Positions 36,178-49,231 are shown, counted from the stretch's first letter. The stretch: 64,000 nucleotides of DNA from Arbacia lixula (GCA_963669155.1 OZ022589.1:4570854-4634853); one strand, 5' to 3'. Made by a program: numbers and translations. Notes: generated from the letters alone by a model not told the origin.

Positions 36178-36180
36178 TGG
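36054..36180 (+). repeat. (GA)n then (TG)n compound microsatellite
   Basis: GA repeat (about 36072-36122), a 24-base spacer, then TG repeat (36147-36174). A further GA-rich patch lies at 36227-36272. Confidence 0.95.
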
Positions 36181-36674
36181 GAGTGAGTGGGGTGTGTTTG
36201 CATTAATAGGAGAGAAAATGGATATATAGAAAGAGAGAGATAGAGAGACAAAGAGGCAGACAGAGAGAGAGAGTGGAGAGAAGGCTTAGGTTTGAATAAA
36301 GCAATACTCTTTACTTTTGTGGTCAGATCTAATTGGGTTATTAATACTATCGGATAACAAATATAAGCTTCTCCTATTAACATAATTGATATAATAACAA
36401 AAATCCTAGGCACCAAGATATTTATGGTGATGCCGTATTATTAGCCTAATTGCGAGTAGGATCACACTAACGGATAAAGTGATGTACTCCTTAAAAGTAA
36501 AATGGGGTGAGATATCTGGAGCAAGAAAGTCCAAGAAAGCGCGGGGGGATCGAGTGCTGGTCATCTTCTCGACTAGTTATCTCTTTCAGCATAAGGAGTT
36601 CTAATCTCCAGAGGGGGGCTTAAAGTCTCGCGGAGGATCGAATAGCCGATTCACCCCATTAAGCTATATTCCCT

Positions 36675-37125
36675 TGCAAGTGGTTTGCCGCTGCCAGTGA
36701 CCTTTTGTTGCCAGCGGTTTCCCGTCGCGGTTAAGCGAGACCGTTGTTCTATCTAGCGATTTACCAAGAGAGGAAAAGCCCATTGCCCAAAGCCCAAAGC
36801 CCATTGACTGATTGCACATGAAATGCACCTATGGTACTGATGGGGTTAAACCTGGTCTACTGCCATGACTGCTTCGCTGGAAGGGAGAAACCGTTTTATC
36901 GTGGCGGGAAGCGGTCGGCAGGAAAACATATTGAAGCAAACTGTAGGCAGCGAGGGGGCAGGGATAACCCGAAGCAGTGTGAACGGAGCTTGTACAGTCT
37001 TGTAACATATCTAAGTCTCGTGAGGATAGGGATGAACTGTAAACCGGACAAGTGTGAACGGAGCTTGTGCAGGCTAGGAAGTCTAGTGAGGATAGTAACG
37101 AATTATGAGGTGTGAGTTTAACTGG
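36675..37125. mobile_element. second copy of the GCGTTCACA/TTTGCCGCT element family
   Basis: GGTTTGCCGCT and GCGGTTTCCCGTCGCGG at 36682-36730 parallel the left part of the element at 19862. CGTGGCGGGAAGCGG at about 36900 is an inverted relative. GTGTGAACGGAGCTTGT (36977) resembles the inverted GTGAACGCTCC end. That end region is duplicated: a 75-base unit starts at 36976 and again at 37051. The element is truncated or rearranged and non-coding. Confidence 0.4.
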
Positions 37126-37960
37126 AACGGATTTGGGAGTCTGCTTTGGGTCTAGTCAGGCAGGACCTTTTCACATTGTGTCCCCATCATCCCTTCTAAT
37201 AAGAGGCCGTCTCTTCAGGCAAAAAATTATTACATGATATAGAAAAAATGACCAGTTAATGCTTTCAAGAAATTCACTATGGAAATGAATAACAAGGGCA
37301 ACATTTTTCCTTTTCAACTTCACCATTTTAGCCTTAGAATTCTTTGGCGTCCTCCACAAAACGCATACCACATACATGACGTACCTATTAAACATACTGA
37401 CACAAGTTCTGATACAAATCATATAAATCATCACATTACTGTATAACATTATACAAAACTGAGTAGATCGCTCCGGTAGGTAAAGAAATAACTACGCGAA
37501 ATCGATCTAAGCCATAGCTTACAGGAGCCCCTGTGTATGTCTATTGGACTAAGACTTTACTGTCAAGTATTTTTTTTTAACTTTCTTCTGACAAAGGGGG
37601 TTACAGATCTAACCAGTGTTGAGCGTCTTTCTCTTGCGTCCTCCATACGAATCATTGGAATCAAAATTATCTTACCACAAACACATTTAAGACACTAAAA
37701 CATTCTCATACAAGTCATGCATAATATTACTATGCCTACTACTACTTTTACAACGACTTCGCTGAAGTCACTGATGATTGCAACAGTGGTTTCCAAACAC
37801 TATTTTTGATACATGTATCTTCTAGTTTACTCCTGTTATTAATAAATTTCCTTCACGTGCCCAAAAGTGTATTTATAGTTTGCTCGTAGATGTAATGACA
37901 TTTCAGAAATATCTGTCTACCCATCATCTCCATATTGGCCTACGCGTTGTTTCTTATCTT
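37126..37960. other. no gene recognised
   Basis: AT-rich; no repeats or frames worth naming. Confidence 0.5.
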
Positions 37961-37968
37961 TCTTTCAG

Positions 37969-38321
37969 GCATCGACGGCGGACTCGATCGCGATATGTCG
38001 CACTCCGATATCGGTTTACGGATGCGAGTGCGCGTCAGTCGGTGTATCCATTATACCCCACTCCTTAGTGAACACTCCCCCGGCGAGACTTGAGCGGAAG
38101 TGAAAATGAGAATCCGCCGAAGCTTCGGCGCAACGCGATCGCTGCGTCGTGGTCAACGGACGGACGCGCGAGGCATCGCTACTAGATTGTTTTCGAGTCA
38201 GCGGGGTTCAATCGTACTTTTCCCTATACACGTCTCATGTTTCATTCGGAACACGAAACCAAATCCCCTCCTCCCCCCGGTTCGCCATTTTGTTACTCAT
38301 TGTTCATTCAGAGAGTTGTAA
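37969..38321 (+). other. CpG-rich block with candidate exon
   Basis: A good acceptor, TTATCTTTCTTTCAG, ends at 37968. It is followed by about 240 bases clearly richer in CpG than anything nearby (for example CGATCGCGATATGTCGC and GGACGGACGCGCGAGG). One frame after the acceptor reads GIDGGLDRDMSHSDIGLRM and stops near 38092. An ATG at 38106 with A at -3 opens 72 codons beginning MRIRRSFGATRSLRR, Arg/Ser-rich like a mitochondrial presequence. Neither frame matches a family I know. It may be a 3' exon, a promoter with first exon, or only a CpG-rich patch. Confidence 0.22.
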
Positions 38322-38329
38322 GACGAATC

Positions 38330-40690
38330 ACTCGACTCATTTCATGCTTTTCCATTTCATTATTAAATAAGAACATTGTCGGTTTGGAAAGCATTGCTTC
38401 CTTCTACTTTTGTCTATGACACCCGAGCCTTATTCTGCTCACGCTAAGAGCGCCTTTAAATAGCAGTCTCATAATCGAAGTGCATTGATACCCTAGCGGT
38501 ATTCCCTTTCTCTTGTTCCTACAATTTAGTTTATGCGATTCCCACTTAATTCCACCTCCCTCTCCGATTTCTATAGTAGTTTCTACTTTACCTCGATCTA
38601 TTACCCGCCAAGAAAAAAAATGAAAGTGTAAGGTTCAATGCGCACTACAGATATACCTTTTTCATCGTGATAGGTCAAAGCACGATATCACTTCACGGTG
38701 GAGACTGCAGCTTTGATCCAGTAAGGAACGTTTAGAATCAAAGAAACACTTACAAATCATTTAATCTCTGTGTCAGTTTCCACTCTCTTTCACACAAAGA
38801 CAAGTTGCGATAAGAATTGCTTTTAGAGATATCAGAAAGAAAGGAAGGAAAATGCGTTATTCCTTTCTCCGGCAAATATCATGTTGTTACGCCCAGTGCG
38901 ACTCTCACATAATTGCGATTTTCATTTGCAGAAAAAGAATGTTATCTGTGAAAGTTATGCCATCTAAACACAAAAATGAAGTATATACACTGTAGTAACT
39001 TGTCAGGAGTCTGTTAATTGATAGTCGTTACTTTCGTGTTTCAAGCGTTATCATGTTGTCAATTGTTTGATTTACGAGCTGGATGGATTTCTCAAATCGA
39101 TATCATCTCTAATCTCGGTGGTAAGTTTGGGAAGTGGTGAAGGGGGAGGGGTGGAGGCAAAGGGAGGGGGGGGGGGGAGTTGCGTCAGCTTGGCTGCAAC
39201 CATATACATTAGGATATACAATATCCAGCTCTTGGCAATCGCCAGATATAAATCGATATACACTTATCTATAGTCATTACGTAAAATTGAATAGAAGCCC
39301 CGATAGCGTCGCCATCGCTTCGAGAAATCCGCCCCGTATCATCCACATTGACCCGAATGAGCTTGCAAGATTCAGCTGGTCTACCATGACAACAACACCA
39401 TGGTGACCTTGCATACACGCTCCTGTGACCTTGATTACTCAAGTAGACGTGAAGTAAAGTCGGCGGGAAGGTGCGAAAGACGAGGCGGAAAAGATGGCGA
39501 AAAGGCGCGAAGAGCGAGAGGGAATGGTCATGAAAGTTAGAAGATTTGGTAATACCGGGGATGCTGCGTGGGATGTGATGAGGTGCAACGGAAGGCGGGC
39601 AGAGAGGGGAAGGGTGAAAGGGGGAAGAAAAGTAAGCCATCATTGACGCAGCTGTCACGCGACTCGCGTCCAGTCACCTTCCCTCGGTGCTGATAGATGC
39701 GGCGTGCCATGGCATGTCCATGAAGGCGTTGCGCATCTTGTCTTACATCAGTACACAGTACAGCAAAGGCCAAAGCCCCACCCGTCTCAAGTTATACACA
39801 TACCGCTCAGTTCTGGAAGTGTATTGATTAACCCTTAGACAGAACACTGGTCTTTTACATGTGTGGGCCTGACTTGTGCAAAACTACATCAATTGCGTGT
39901 GAAGAGTTAAGACATCTGCCATTACAATACACGTGAACACCTTATCATAACCCTTTGTACATGTATATATCACGGACAGGATTAACGTTTTCACCTACGT
40001 GTATATAAGCAAAGCAAGGCCAATAGCTGACGTCATACATTCCATGACTTAATGAGATGATCAACCGCTTGGTATGACTACATGTGGCACTTCTACATGC
40101 ACATTTATTTGATTAAATATTACATTAGAGAATGTTTCATATGGAAAATTCTCATGCAGATGTCCAGATCAAAGATATACTATTTCAATAATTGCATTTA
40201 GCCTTTAAGTACCATAGGCCTATGATAATGTGTAGTAAGGCACGTCTTTCATGGCTTTGTACTGAGAGGTCAGGTGCTCATTTCTCCTTATAAGGCAGAA
40301 ATCAAGCAGTGCAACCTATTTACTTGACTACATTTGATACTTCCCTTTTTAGATCAATAGAACAAATACGTAAACTCTGGCTTCAGTAGTCTGTACCAAT
40401 ATCGTGAAACGACAGTCGTATATATTCAATACTCAAGTAAAAGTAATGCAACACTTCAAAAAGTAATACATTTGTCAGCGTTTGCAGTATCAGTTAAACC
40501 TTATCCACATAATAAGTGAATGGAGGGTACCTTATAAGATTCTGGAGCGTCATGTTTCACAGGATAAGGAAGGAGGAGATGAAAAAGGTGGTGAGTTAAC
40601 TGGGTTAACGGTGACATTAGAGTAACAGGGGCAATCTAGTACAATTTTGCAGTGCCTTCCATTTTCGTAATATGTCCCATTCAAGCTTTT
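38330..40690. other. no gene recognised
   Basis: Contains a G-rich patch at 39140-39178 and a CpG-richer, purine-biased stretch at 39290-39700 with overlapping opposite-strand frames but no identifiable domain. Confidence 0.5.
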
Positions 40691-40698
40691 GTAATCAT

Positions 40699-41192
40699 TT
40701 AAAGGGATAGTCTACCCTTAGGTTAAGTTGGTTTCAATAGACGTAGAAACATGTTACAGAAGGTGTGACGAAAATCCGACAAAGGATAAGAACATAATGA
40801 TCTTTTGATATTTCAATTTTTTAACGTCACGAGCGAGGTAATCTCCTTTATATTGTGTGCTGTATGATTCTAGAAATTGCTCTTTTTCTGTTTTTATGAG
40901 GGAATATTTTTTTTTTCAAAAAAGTTTGGGTGTAATGATGTATATTATAATGATGTATCAAATGCACGGTTGAAATTATGCATATCCTTTTGAGAAACTG
41001 GACATTGAACAAATTGGTTGTAAACAACACATGGGAGAGCATCTTACACGTGACGTCATAAAATCACAAATTTATGAGATCACAACTTTCTTATCCTTTG
41101 ACGGATTTTCATTTAAACTTCGTATGTATGTTTCTTTTACCTTTCCGCTTTTATCGACACCAACGGAATTTTAAGATGTACGATCCCTTTAA
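40699..41192. mobile_element. TTAA-bounded MITE, 494 bp, long imperfect inverted ends
   Basis: The ends are TTAAAGGGAT and ATCCCTTTAA, a perfect 10-base inverted pair. The inverted similarity continues unevenly for about 130 bases: GACGAAAATCCGACAAAGGA on the left corresponds to TCCTTTGACGGATTTTCAT on the right, and AACGTCAC to GTGACGT. The centre (40830-41050) is AT-rich and non-coding. Confidence 0.75.
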
Positions 41193-41194
41193 CA

Positions 41195-42830
41195 TCTTTT
41201 CCGAAATATTCTTCTTTGAGAATTGTTCCTGTGCTGATTATCTTTTATCAGGAAAAGAAGGTTTATGACCTGTGGTCTAATTCCATGTCTGTGCCTTCTG
41301 TTAACTTGTGTACATTCCCGCGGCAATGTCTGGTTCTTTATTGCCTGGCTCACAATGCACGTGCTCTAAATTCAACCAGTCTTTTATCATGCATTATCGT
41401 TTCAATATATTAATTTATTTCAACTGATTAAAGCAGGCTGGCTCATTTAAGTTCTAGACTTTTTCATGCTGCCTCATGAAAATAACCAATAAGGAGAAAC
41501 ATAAATCATTCCATGTTGACTTTAGCACTATAGTTGTTTTATTCGCAGTTCTTATATACAGAAATAAACCGATTTGTCCGTAAACACATTTTTTGTTTTT
41601 CAGCTGCAGAGAGCCGTCTTATTGTAAGGTGCGCCCTTCTGAATTCCATGTTTGCCACTATTGGCTTTGCGCGTAAATAATGCACACAAATGTAATAAAG
41701 TAGTTTACAATCTGGCACAAACAGGACTAAGAAAAGCTGAAGATTAAACAGGGTCATTGTGCTGGAAGAGTTGCAGGCAGCTTTTATTCTGAAGGAAAGT
41801 ACTTGGAGAAGATAATTATAGAGACAAAATTATACTTTTGTAGTTCCGGAGTTCATGGGAAATATAAAACATGGGTGCAGATTCATTAACATATTGATGA
41901 AAGGGGCATTTGAGGCTTTTGTTTGTATCTTTCACTAGATGGATTGGATGCTCTTACTTTGATTTGATTTAGATTGCAATTATGTAGGAGATGTATGTAT
42001 GAAATAAGATTAAATCACACCTTTATTTATGACGGCTGATAGAGTAGAAAACGTTTACTGCTTTGGATGATGAAAGAAGTTTCAGCCATGTCTGGTAACA
42101 TGACGGATGCCCCGTAAATAATTTCGTATCCAATACTTGAAATCGTTTTCTTAACTTTTCTGTGAAGTGCAGTGCAAACATACAAACTAAAGCGATAAAA
42201 GTTGTCATTATATTTCTGGTGATATCGAAGTTTTCATTCTCTCTAAATTTCAGTTAAAGACGCAGGAATTGCCTAAATATGATAAAGTCGTTATCTGAAA
42301 TCACAAAAGAAATGAGAACATTTTCCATGATGATGGTTCCCTCTGCCTTACCACTGCAACATATTCCCTTAATCTGTATGTAATTACATATGACAGAGTA
42401 TGGAGTTAACATGGTTGAATAAAGAGTTGAGGAGTTGTACATCTATGACTGTGGCTGTTACTCATGTTACTTGTAGCTGCTCTTCTGAAAAAAAAACGCA
42501 TACGCGATTGCATCATATCAATTCAATTACTTTTGTCCTTGATCCAAACAGGGACATTTTTAATGGGTTAATCATGTCAAATTATTATATGAAAAAGATA
42601 CGCCTGGATGTTACCAAATAGTTACAATAGGACACGCAGATTCAGCATCACAGTCATAGTCACAGTCGTGGTAATTTGAACTGAAACTGTTTACTTTTTC
42701 AATTGGTGCTGTCAGTCTTGTGGGTTCGTACCAGGGCGGTAATCACCCACCAATCTAGGGATACCATTACCTCAAGCTTGACCCGTGGCTAGACATCGGA
42801 AGTGGGTGCGGCTCATGTGGCTAAATAGCA
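41195..42830. other. no gene recognised
   Basis: AT-rich sequence with only scattered frames of 60-70 codons. Confidence 0.5.
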
Positions 42831-42833
42831 ACT

Positions 42834-42950
42834 GTCGCCTTTGCCAGACTGCGTCAGGTGTGTGCCGAAAGGTCGTCGCCTTTGCCAGACTGCGTCAGGT
42901 GTGTGCCGAAAGGTCGTCGCCTTTGCCAGACTGCGTCAGGCGTGTGCCAT
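42834..42950 (+). repeat. 41-bp tandem repeat, 2.8 copies
   Basis: Units starting GTCGCCTTTGCCAGACTGCG occur at 42834, 42875 and 42916, exactly 41 apart. The first two are identical and the last differs near GCGTGTGCCATATGG. Because 41 is not a multiple of three, the repeat is read in three different frames. Confidence 0.95.
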
Positions 42951-42959
42951 ATGGCCGTT

Positions 42960-45850
42960 AGCTTATTACAGAAGAACATTCTCGATGCCGAATGGGATGA
43001 CATCTTTTATTTGAACAATGTTCAAGTCGTTAAACAAGCTCAACGCACATTTTGACTTTACAAGCAAAAACAAGGAAGTGTACGTCTTCTTTAAAGCCAT
43101 CCTCTTTGTTGTTATATTAATCCATGATTTCAAAATAATGCATTATTGTATATAGATTCCATAAATAATTTGAATTTATCATATCATATCAAATCGAATC
43201 TTCCTGTTCAACAAGTATAGATATTTACAGCATTCAGATATGATTCAAAACTCATTCAACGCTTACATGTCTAACAAAGGTGTAAATGAATCAGCATATA
43301 TCAGTCATAATTCTAATTGTGCAATGCAAATGTCTGACCCTTCAGAACTAGAAAAGTATTTGAAATTCACCCACATAGTACGTAGAGGACAGATAACTGT
43401 GTGCATACATCACTACATTTCTATGTGTTATATATTTTTTGTTTCATTACCAACTTCTACGAGATGTAATCCTAAAGCGGTGTTACAAGGTCGTCCAAAT
43501 AAACATATTAGGCATAGTGCTGCAGTAAATGCAGATAGCGTATTTCAAAACCCTCGTGTTTCATTATATTCTCTTTAATACCTCATCCGGAGTGGATGCC
43601 CAATGATTAACAGTCGAGTAATCCTTAATCAGCCCTCATGCTTGCTGTGAAATATTCTGCATTTGATAGGCCATCGTACGTGAAATTGTCTGCCCAATGC
43701 ACATATTGGCTCAATGAAAATATCGGTGAGTGACACTAGAGATAAATGTAGATATTAAAACCAGATCGGTATAAATAGATTGCCCTTGGCGTCACACAAA
43801 AGTACAGGATTTTCACCATTTACACCGGACAGCAGTCTATTTGCATGCATGATTGACGAAGAGCTGAATAATTGATTAAAAACTGATGGACGTTAACGAT
43901 TGTTTCGACGACGCAGGACGTTCTAGTATCGCCGTGGGATTTTCCTGTCTTCGGGAATTTTCCTCCCATTGCGTAAGTGACATGTCGACCTCCAGCATCA
44001 ACCTTTCACGAATTCTGAAAACGACAGGAATACGTCTACTAGAATATTAATAGTTCGTGGAATAGGCGTTCTAGAAGAGTGTACTATGATTTGTTGATAT
44101 ACATGACTTGACATCACCAAACAATACAACTATCATTTTCTGGAATTAGTTTGAACTATGAAGATAAACTTATGTAAAAAAAAAAAAATCATGTTTGTGA
44201 TTTATTCAGGTGCCACAAAGAATATGACCGGGATGATAATATTGTAAAGTGCTTAGATATACTATTGTTTCATATAAGGGGCTTTGTGAATAGTGAATAC
44301 CAATTGCATGACCATACAAATTGAGAAGAGTATAAGAAATCTGAACCACATCAAATCTCCTCTTTTTGTCGCAACGAACGGGCAAACAAAGAATTGGCCA
44401 GATTTTGTTCCAATTCAAGTACGGCGATCTATTTTCAAAGAAAAATCTGCTATAAGCCACAACACAAAACATGGATTCGATCCGAATTAGTTCTCAATTG
44501 AACTGGGATATTTTTCTAGGACAGCTCCGACTTCATTTCCTGCATTCCAAATTCAATTACCAATATACCATCCTTTTCTCAGTATCTCTTACAAACTCCT
44601 CCCATCGATCTCTTCTGATCATTATCTCTATATCTAGGTACAATACATTATTTCCTTCTTGTTACATGTCATCTAACAGAAGCGAACTGCACTATATGCA
44701 GAGCTCTTGCATTATCATGATAACTGCGATCTGACTTGTAGCGGCATTCCCTTGTTTGTATGTATTCTGAATTCGATTAAATTTGCTGAACCATGAAAAA
44801 ACTAAAATGGCTAACTCACGCCATACTAAAGCATACGAAAATAGATTTTCGAGTGGACAAATCGATAAACTAGCAATCCAAGGACTTCTTGCTTCGAAAA
44901 CGACATTCAAATGTCTCGTTCTGCATTTTGATATCTTCACATCGCCCTTGACTTTCAAATTTAGCGTCCCAAAGATCCTACGAATTCGAGGACCTATGCT
45001 GATTTTAGTAGCATGTAGACGGCGTCGTTCGTAAAGCTTAGCCATTGACTGCATGGGTAGTCTCTCAGAATAGTTAGACATTATTTGTTGACACTGTACA
45101 CATAGTTCTGCATGATTCATCACCTAAGGATTATATGACTTTTGTGTCCTCTCTCTATAGTCCGTTACATAATTATATGGTAACACCAGATTTATATTGG
45201 TTAAATAAACATTGTTCTCCTTTTTGAATGTAGCAGTTAATTTACAGGTTCTGTGATAACTTACGAAGACGTTATATATATATATATTTATTTTTTTGCC
45301 GTCCAGTCAAAGCCATATCAGAATCGTGCTATAGTTATACTGTATGTCTGCCTTTCTGTAGAGGTGATGCTCAGATGTGCATCTATAGTCCAGGGAAACG
45401 TGGATGTCACTGCTAATTAGTGTTGGCATGTGCATAATGTAGCCTAATAACTAGGTTGCGGAGTGCATGGACACGAGCGAGTCTGCTAACATCTATGTCT
45501 GGTAATACAGACTACGCCCTACTCCCATTTACAGGTCTTGCCCTACTAACTAGGCTAATGCATATGTTGAGACGATTGTTCATCAACATCCTAAATGTCG
45601 ATAGTAAACTAGTTTTTAGGGAAATGGCTGCTTTTCCGGATTGGGCAACATCGTTTGACAGTTCAAGTATCTCCCGATTGCACTTGGAGAGACGCGATGA
45701 ATGTTTGACACATGTACATACTTATAAAAGAGGTACATTTAATTTCGACACATTCAACGCAAAAAGTGCAATTGTCATGAGCATGTGCATAACTCTGAAC
45801 ACATTCAAGTCGGTGTTCCTGTAGAGGAACGGAAGTAGAAAAGGCACCTA
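42960..45850. other. no gene recognised
   Basis: AT-rich. A 12-base poly-A is at 44177-44188 and (TA)n at 45275-45289. Frames near 43240-43578 and 44692-45123 have no recognisable features. Confidence 0.5.
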
Positions 45851-45856
45851 CTTCAC

Positions 45857-46021
45857 CTAATGTTTGTAACCATGGTAACGAGTTGTCTACTGTCGTCATC
45901 AGCCTGTTGACAACAATGGCGGGGAAAGCCATCCATTCACCACGTTCACAAGGCTCCGTCCCTGGATTGTCGTATTGACGCGTATTTGCGAACATGGTTT
46001 CAAGCATGTCGAAAGTGCCTG
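45857..46021 (-). CDS. candidate internal exon, unknown protein
   Basis: Reading the minus strand, a pyrimidine-rich ATTTATTTTCCAG|CAG|GCAC acceptor (tandem NAGNAG, exon start 46021 or 46018) is followed by one open frame: AGTFDMLETMFANTR, QYDNPGTEPCERGEW, MAFPAIVVNRLM, TTVDNSLPWLQTL. It ends at the donor TTAG|GTGAAG. Both junctions are phase 1, and the length is a multiple of three with either acceptor. The base composition is less AT-rich than the flanks. The frame stays open on both sides (about 163 codons in all), and its upstream ATG would give a hydrophobic signal-anchor-like start (MCFIFCLVLCFVLYLV). So a first exon of a type II membrane protein is an alternative. The + strand is also partly open here. 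I do not recognise the family. Confidence 0.3.
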
Positions 46022-46154
46022 CTGGAAAATAAATACACACACCGCGAAAAGAAGGAGGGGACTCATTTTCCACTCTTTTTTCTACTAAGTACAGGACAAA
46101 ACATAATACAAGACAAAATATAAAACACATTGTAGAGCGTATTATAGATGTCAT

Positions 46155-47635
46155 ATAATGTATTCAGTGTTCTCTATATGCACCGCCTTCCCATTTGTAC
46201 ACTTCACATATCATCCTACTTGACTTACAAAGTATGAGGGGAAAATAAGTTTTGTTTTTGAATTCAATAAACTGTAATCGATAACATTCTATTACAGACA
46301 AGCTGTATTCTGATTCGTGACGATGTTGTTTATGTGGTGTAAAGTACTTTGCCATTATATAGGCCTACTGTGAAGTAATGAGGAGTGTGTGCGCTTCAAG
46401 ACTAAAGAGCCGCTCCAAAGAATGTGCAACTGAAGATCGTGTCAAGAAAGTCACATAAATGTTAACGCGAGACTTAATATCTATGTTATAAATATATTAA
46501 AAGTCTAACCGAAGGTCATTTAAACGTGGCCACGATGAAACATTTTAACCTATTCGTTTTCCCACGTCCTCCGCAGACGTCCTTCTCGCGCGAAAAGTCG
46601 CTCTTGAGGGCCACGCTTTTCCAGGGCCACATGAGAGTTGTTTGATACCACACTCAGACACTTAAGTGTCAGGAGTTAAAGGAGGGAATGTTAAAGTCAG
46701 AGAGTGATTATTCAATGATTTCGTGAGAATAGCTTGGAGGCCAGTAACCTGTCTGTTTTAATTTGGCGACGACAAACAAAGAAAAAAACGTTTTGGCTGA
46801 ATAGTGAGCAAGAGTTAGAGTGGAGTCATCCGTGCGGCCACTCCTTATATTAGTGGCTTTTTTTTGCATTTTGTTCGATTGATTTCCATTCCATTTCCTT
46901 TTCCATTTTTTCTTCCAAATATTGATCAATGTAACACTTACATTTCTTTTGATATATATATGTCATTAAACTTGGTTGCAACGCCAGTGGGGAGGGTAGA
47001 CAGCTGGTCACCGTATAGCACTCCGGACGGTATTTGTCTTCAGAGATTCTTCATCATCATACAACCCACTCCTCATATTCCTCATACATTCATGATTTCC
47101 TCCAAGGACGTTATACTCTCCTCGTCAAAACTTAATTACAGGACATTCGTGGTACGGGTGTAGACTTTCATTAGACGATCGACGTGCGGTGAAGACCACA
47201 ACGCAATTGAAGGAACAACGGCGCGCTAGCTACTCTCAGAAGCTACTGGAGTGAAAATAACAGAGCGAGTCTATCCTTGTTCGCTTCTTTCGGGCGGGGT
47301 TTCTCATTTCCGAGTTCGGTCGTCGACCGCCTGCGGATGGGGAATTTAAAGACAAATTGTTGTTTTGAATCAGTAACATGCATTGTAACCATTGTCCTAG
47401 CCGATATCTCAAGCGATGTTGAGGATGAACTGCATTGTAGTAAACGGTGTCACTGTCAATTGACTCAACATTTAATGATTATGGCCATCAACTCATGCCG
47501 GGTACATATAGATTCCAACACTGACGTTAGGAAGGATGTACGTAATGGAAGAAAAAAGGGCGGAGGGATAGACACTACAGAGAAGGATTAGGTTGCCATG
47601 GAGGGGAGGAGAGTATGAGGAGTTTGAGATGGATA
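46155..47635. other. no gene recognised
   Basis: A CpG-richer patch lies around 47160-47345 and leads into an 85-codon frame from ATG 47337 (MGNLKTNCC), with no known domain. The rest is AT-rich. Confidence 0.45.
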
Positions 47636-47637
47636 TA

Positions 47638-47767
47638 TATAGAGAGAGAGAGAGAAAAGAGAGAGAGAGAGAGATAGAGAGAGAGAGCGAGAGAGAGAGA
47701 GAGAGAGGGAGGGAGAGAGAGATAGGAAGAGAAAGGGAGAGAAGGGGTAGAACCACAGGAAGAGATC

Positions 47768-47815
<48 letters not shown>

Positions 47816-47840
47816 AGGTAGAGAGAGAGAGAGTGGGGGA
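47638..47840 (+). repeat. (GA)n-rich tract ending in poly-G
   Basis: About 200 purine-rich bases: GA repeats with AAAGAG, GATAGA and GGGA interruptions, a perfect GA block at 47771-47806, then G-rich. Confidence 0.95.
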
Positions 47841-49231
47841 GGAAAGAATGAATATAGTTGGAATAGCAACTAATACGATCTATTGATGTTGCATTACGTG
47901 AGAATGTGCAGTAAATGTTGTGACGAGCACTCGACGGAAGATCACGACTCTATCGGTCCACATCCCAGTTAGGCACTTAATATCATTCGCCTCTTCGCAT
48001 CCTGATCACCGTGAAGTAAATGGATTGAAGACATTGTCCTCGACATAAGCAGTTTGTGACAGTCGCCAAGGTATTCGCTAAGGGGAGTGGAGATGGTGCA
48101 CGCACCGTGAGAAGTAACGATAAGTATACAGTAACTGGTGCGATATATGTTCAAAAGCACTTAATGATATTTGTAAAATGTGTTAACATCATCATTATTT
48201 GTTGCTTTTTGGTATCATTATAAATAGATGTATTCATATGCTGAATGTAGATGCTACTGTATGAGAAAACCGCATCGTCCCGAAGACATTTTCATCTATG
48301 CTGTAGCAATGATACCATGGTCGCGGTGATCACTCCCGGTGATGGTGTTGTCAACGGTGTAGGGTCTGATTACATGTTACACGTTGCCTCTTATCATGCT
48401 TATGGGCTTTGAAGTCGTGAACCTAATGTTTGAGGAAGGGTATAATGTTCACTGGTTGCGTATCCGGTCTAGAGGGCGTCATCCCATCGTTCTTGAGACG
48501 TCCCCGTCCTGCATGATATCGTCCTGATCGATAGGCTGGCTTCCAGGCTGTCGGGCATATTTAAATTAAAACCAAACTGTACTAAAAAGGAGTCTTGGTT
48601 CAGTAGACTAATCACTGTCAATTTCTTTTCCGGCTGTCAGTGAGACGGGCCCAGAAAAGATAAGAATGGTACAGTGACTGGCTAGTCTTAAAATGTTAAA
48701 CACCATTTTTCAGTTGGGATCAGAGGTATCAAAAAACCTCTAAGCCAGGCTATATGGTTGAGAGGAAGAAGCCGAGCACACTCAAATGATCCTCCTCACA
48801 AGTCAATTTGACTGCTTCATGATACATGCGGTTTGTGCGCTGTATAGCAGTCGAAAATAATTTTATCAAAATAAATTGCTGTTTTTGTAGTGAGTATACT
48901 TCTTACTTTGTTTAGATTGCCCAACGTTTGATCTATCGCAGATAAGATAATTCAACTTATCAAAACAATCATTTCGCATAAGCAAGATTTACATTGCATT
49001 ATATCCAATACGTTCTAGGGGCCTCGTTATCGTGAAGAGCTTATCATCTTTGCTAGTAGCTTAAACGAGATATGGAAATATAAGAAACTTGTTGTGCGCA
49101 CTCTTCGCCGAAAGCAAATCTTGAACTAACGAGTGCGTTTTTGTTTCGTTTTCTGCACTTTCCTCGACGAGGATACACCGTCATTCAATCAGCCAATCGA
49201 AGTATTCTTTATAAGACAGGGAATAGGAGGT

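Noticed and set aside
42834-42950. 41-bp repeat considered as a CRISPR array
   Set aside because: Units are directly adjacent with no unique spacers, and the context is eukaryotic.
47337-47591. Frame starting MGNLKTNCC, with a myristoylation-like start
   Set aside because: The match is to a five-residue pattern only, and the rest of the frame has no known features.
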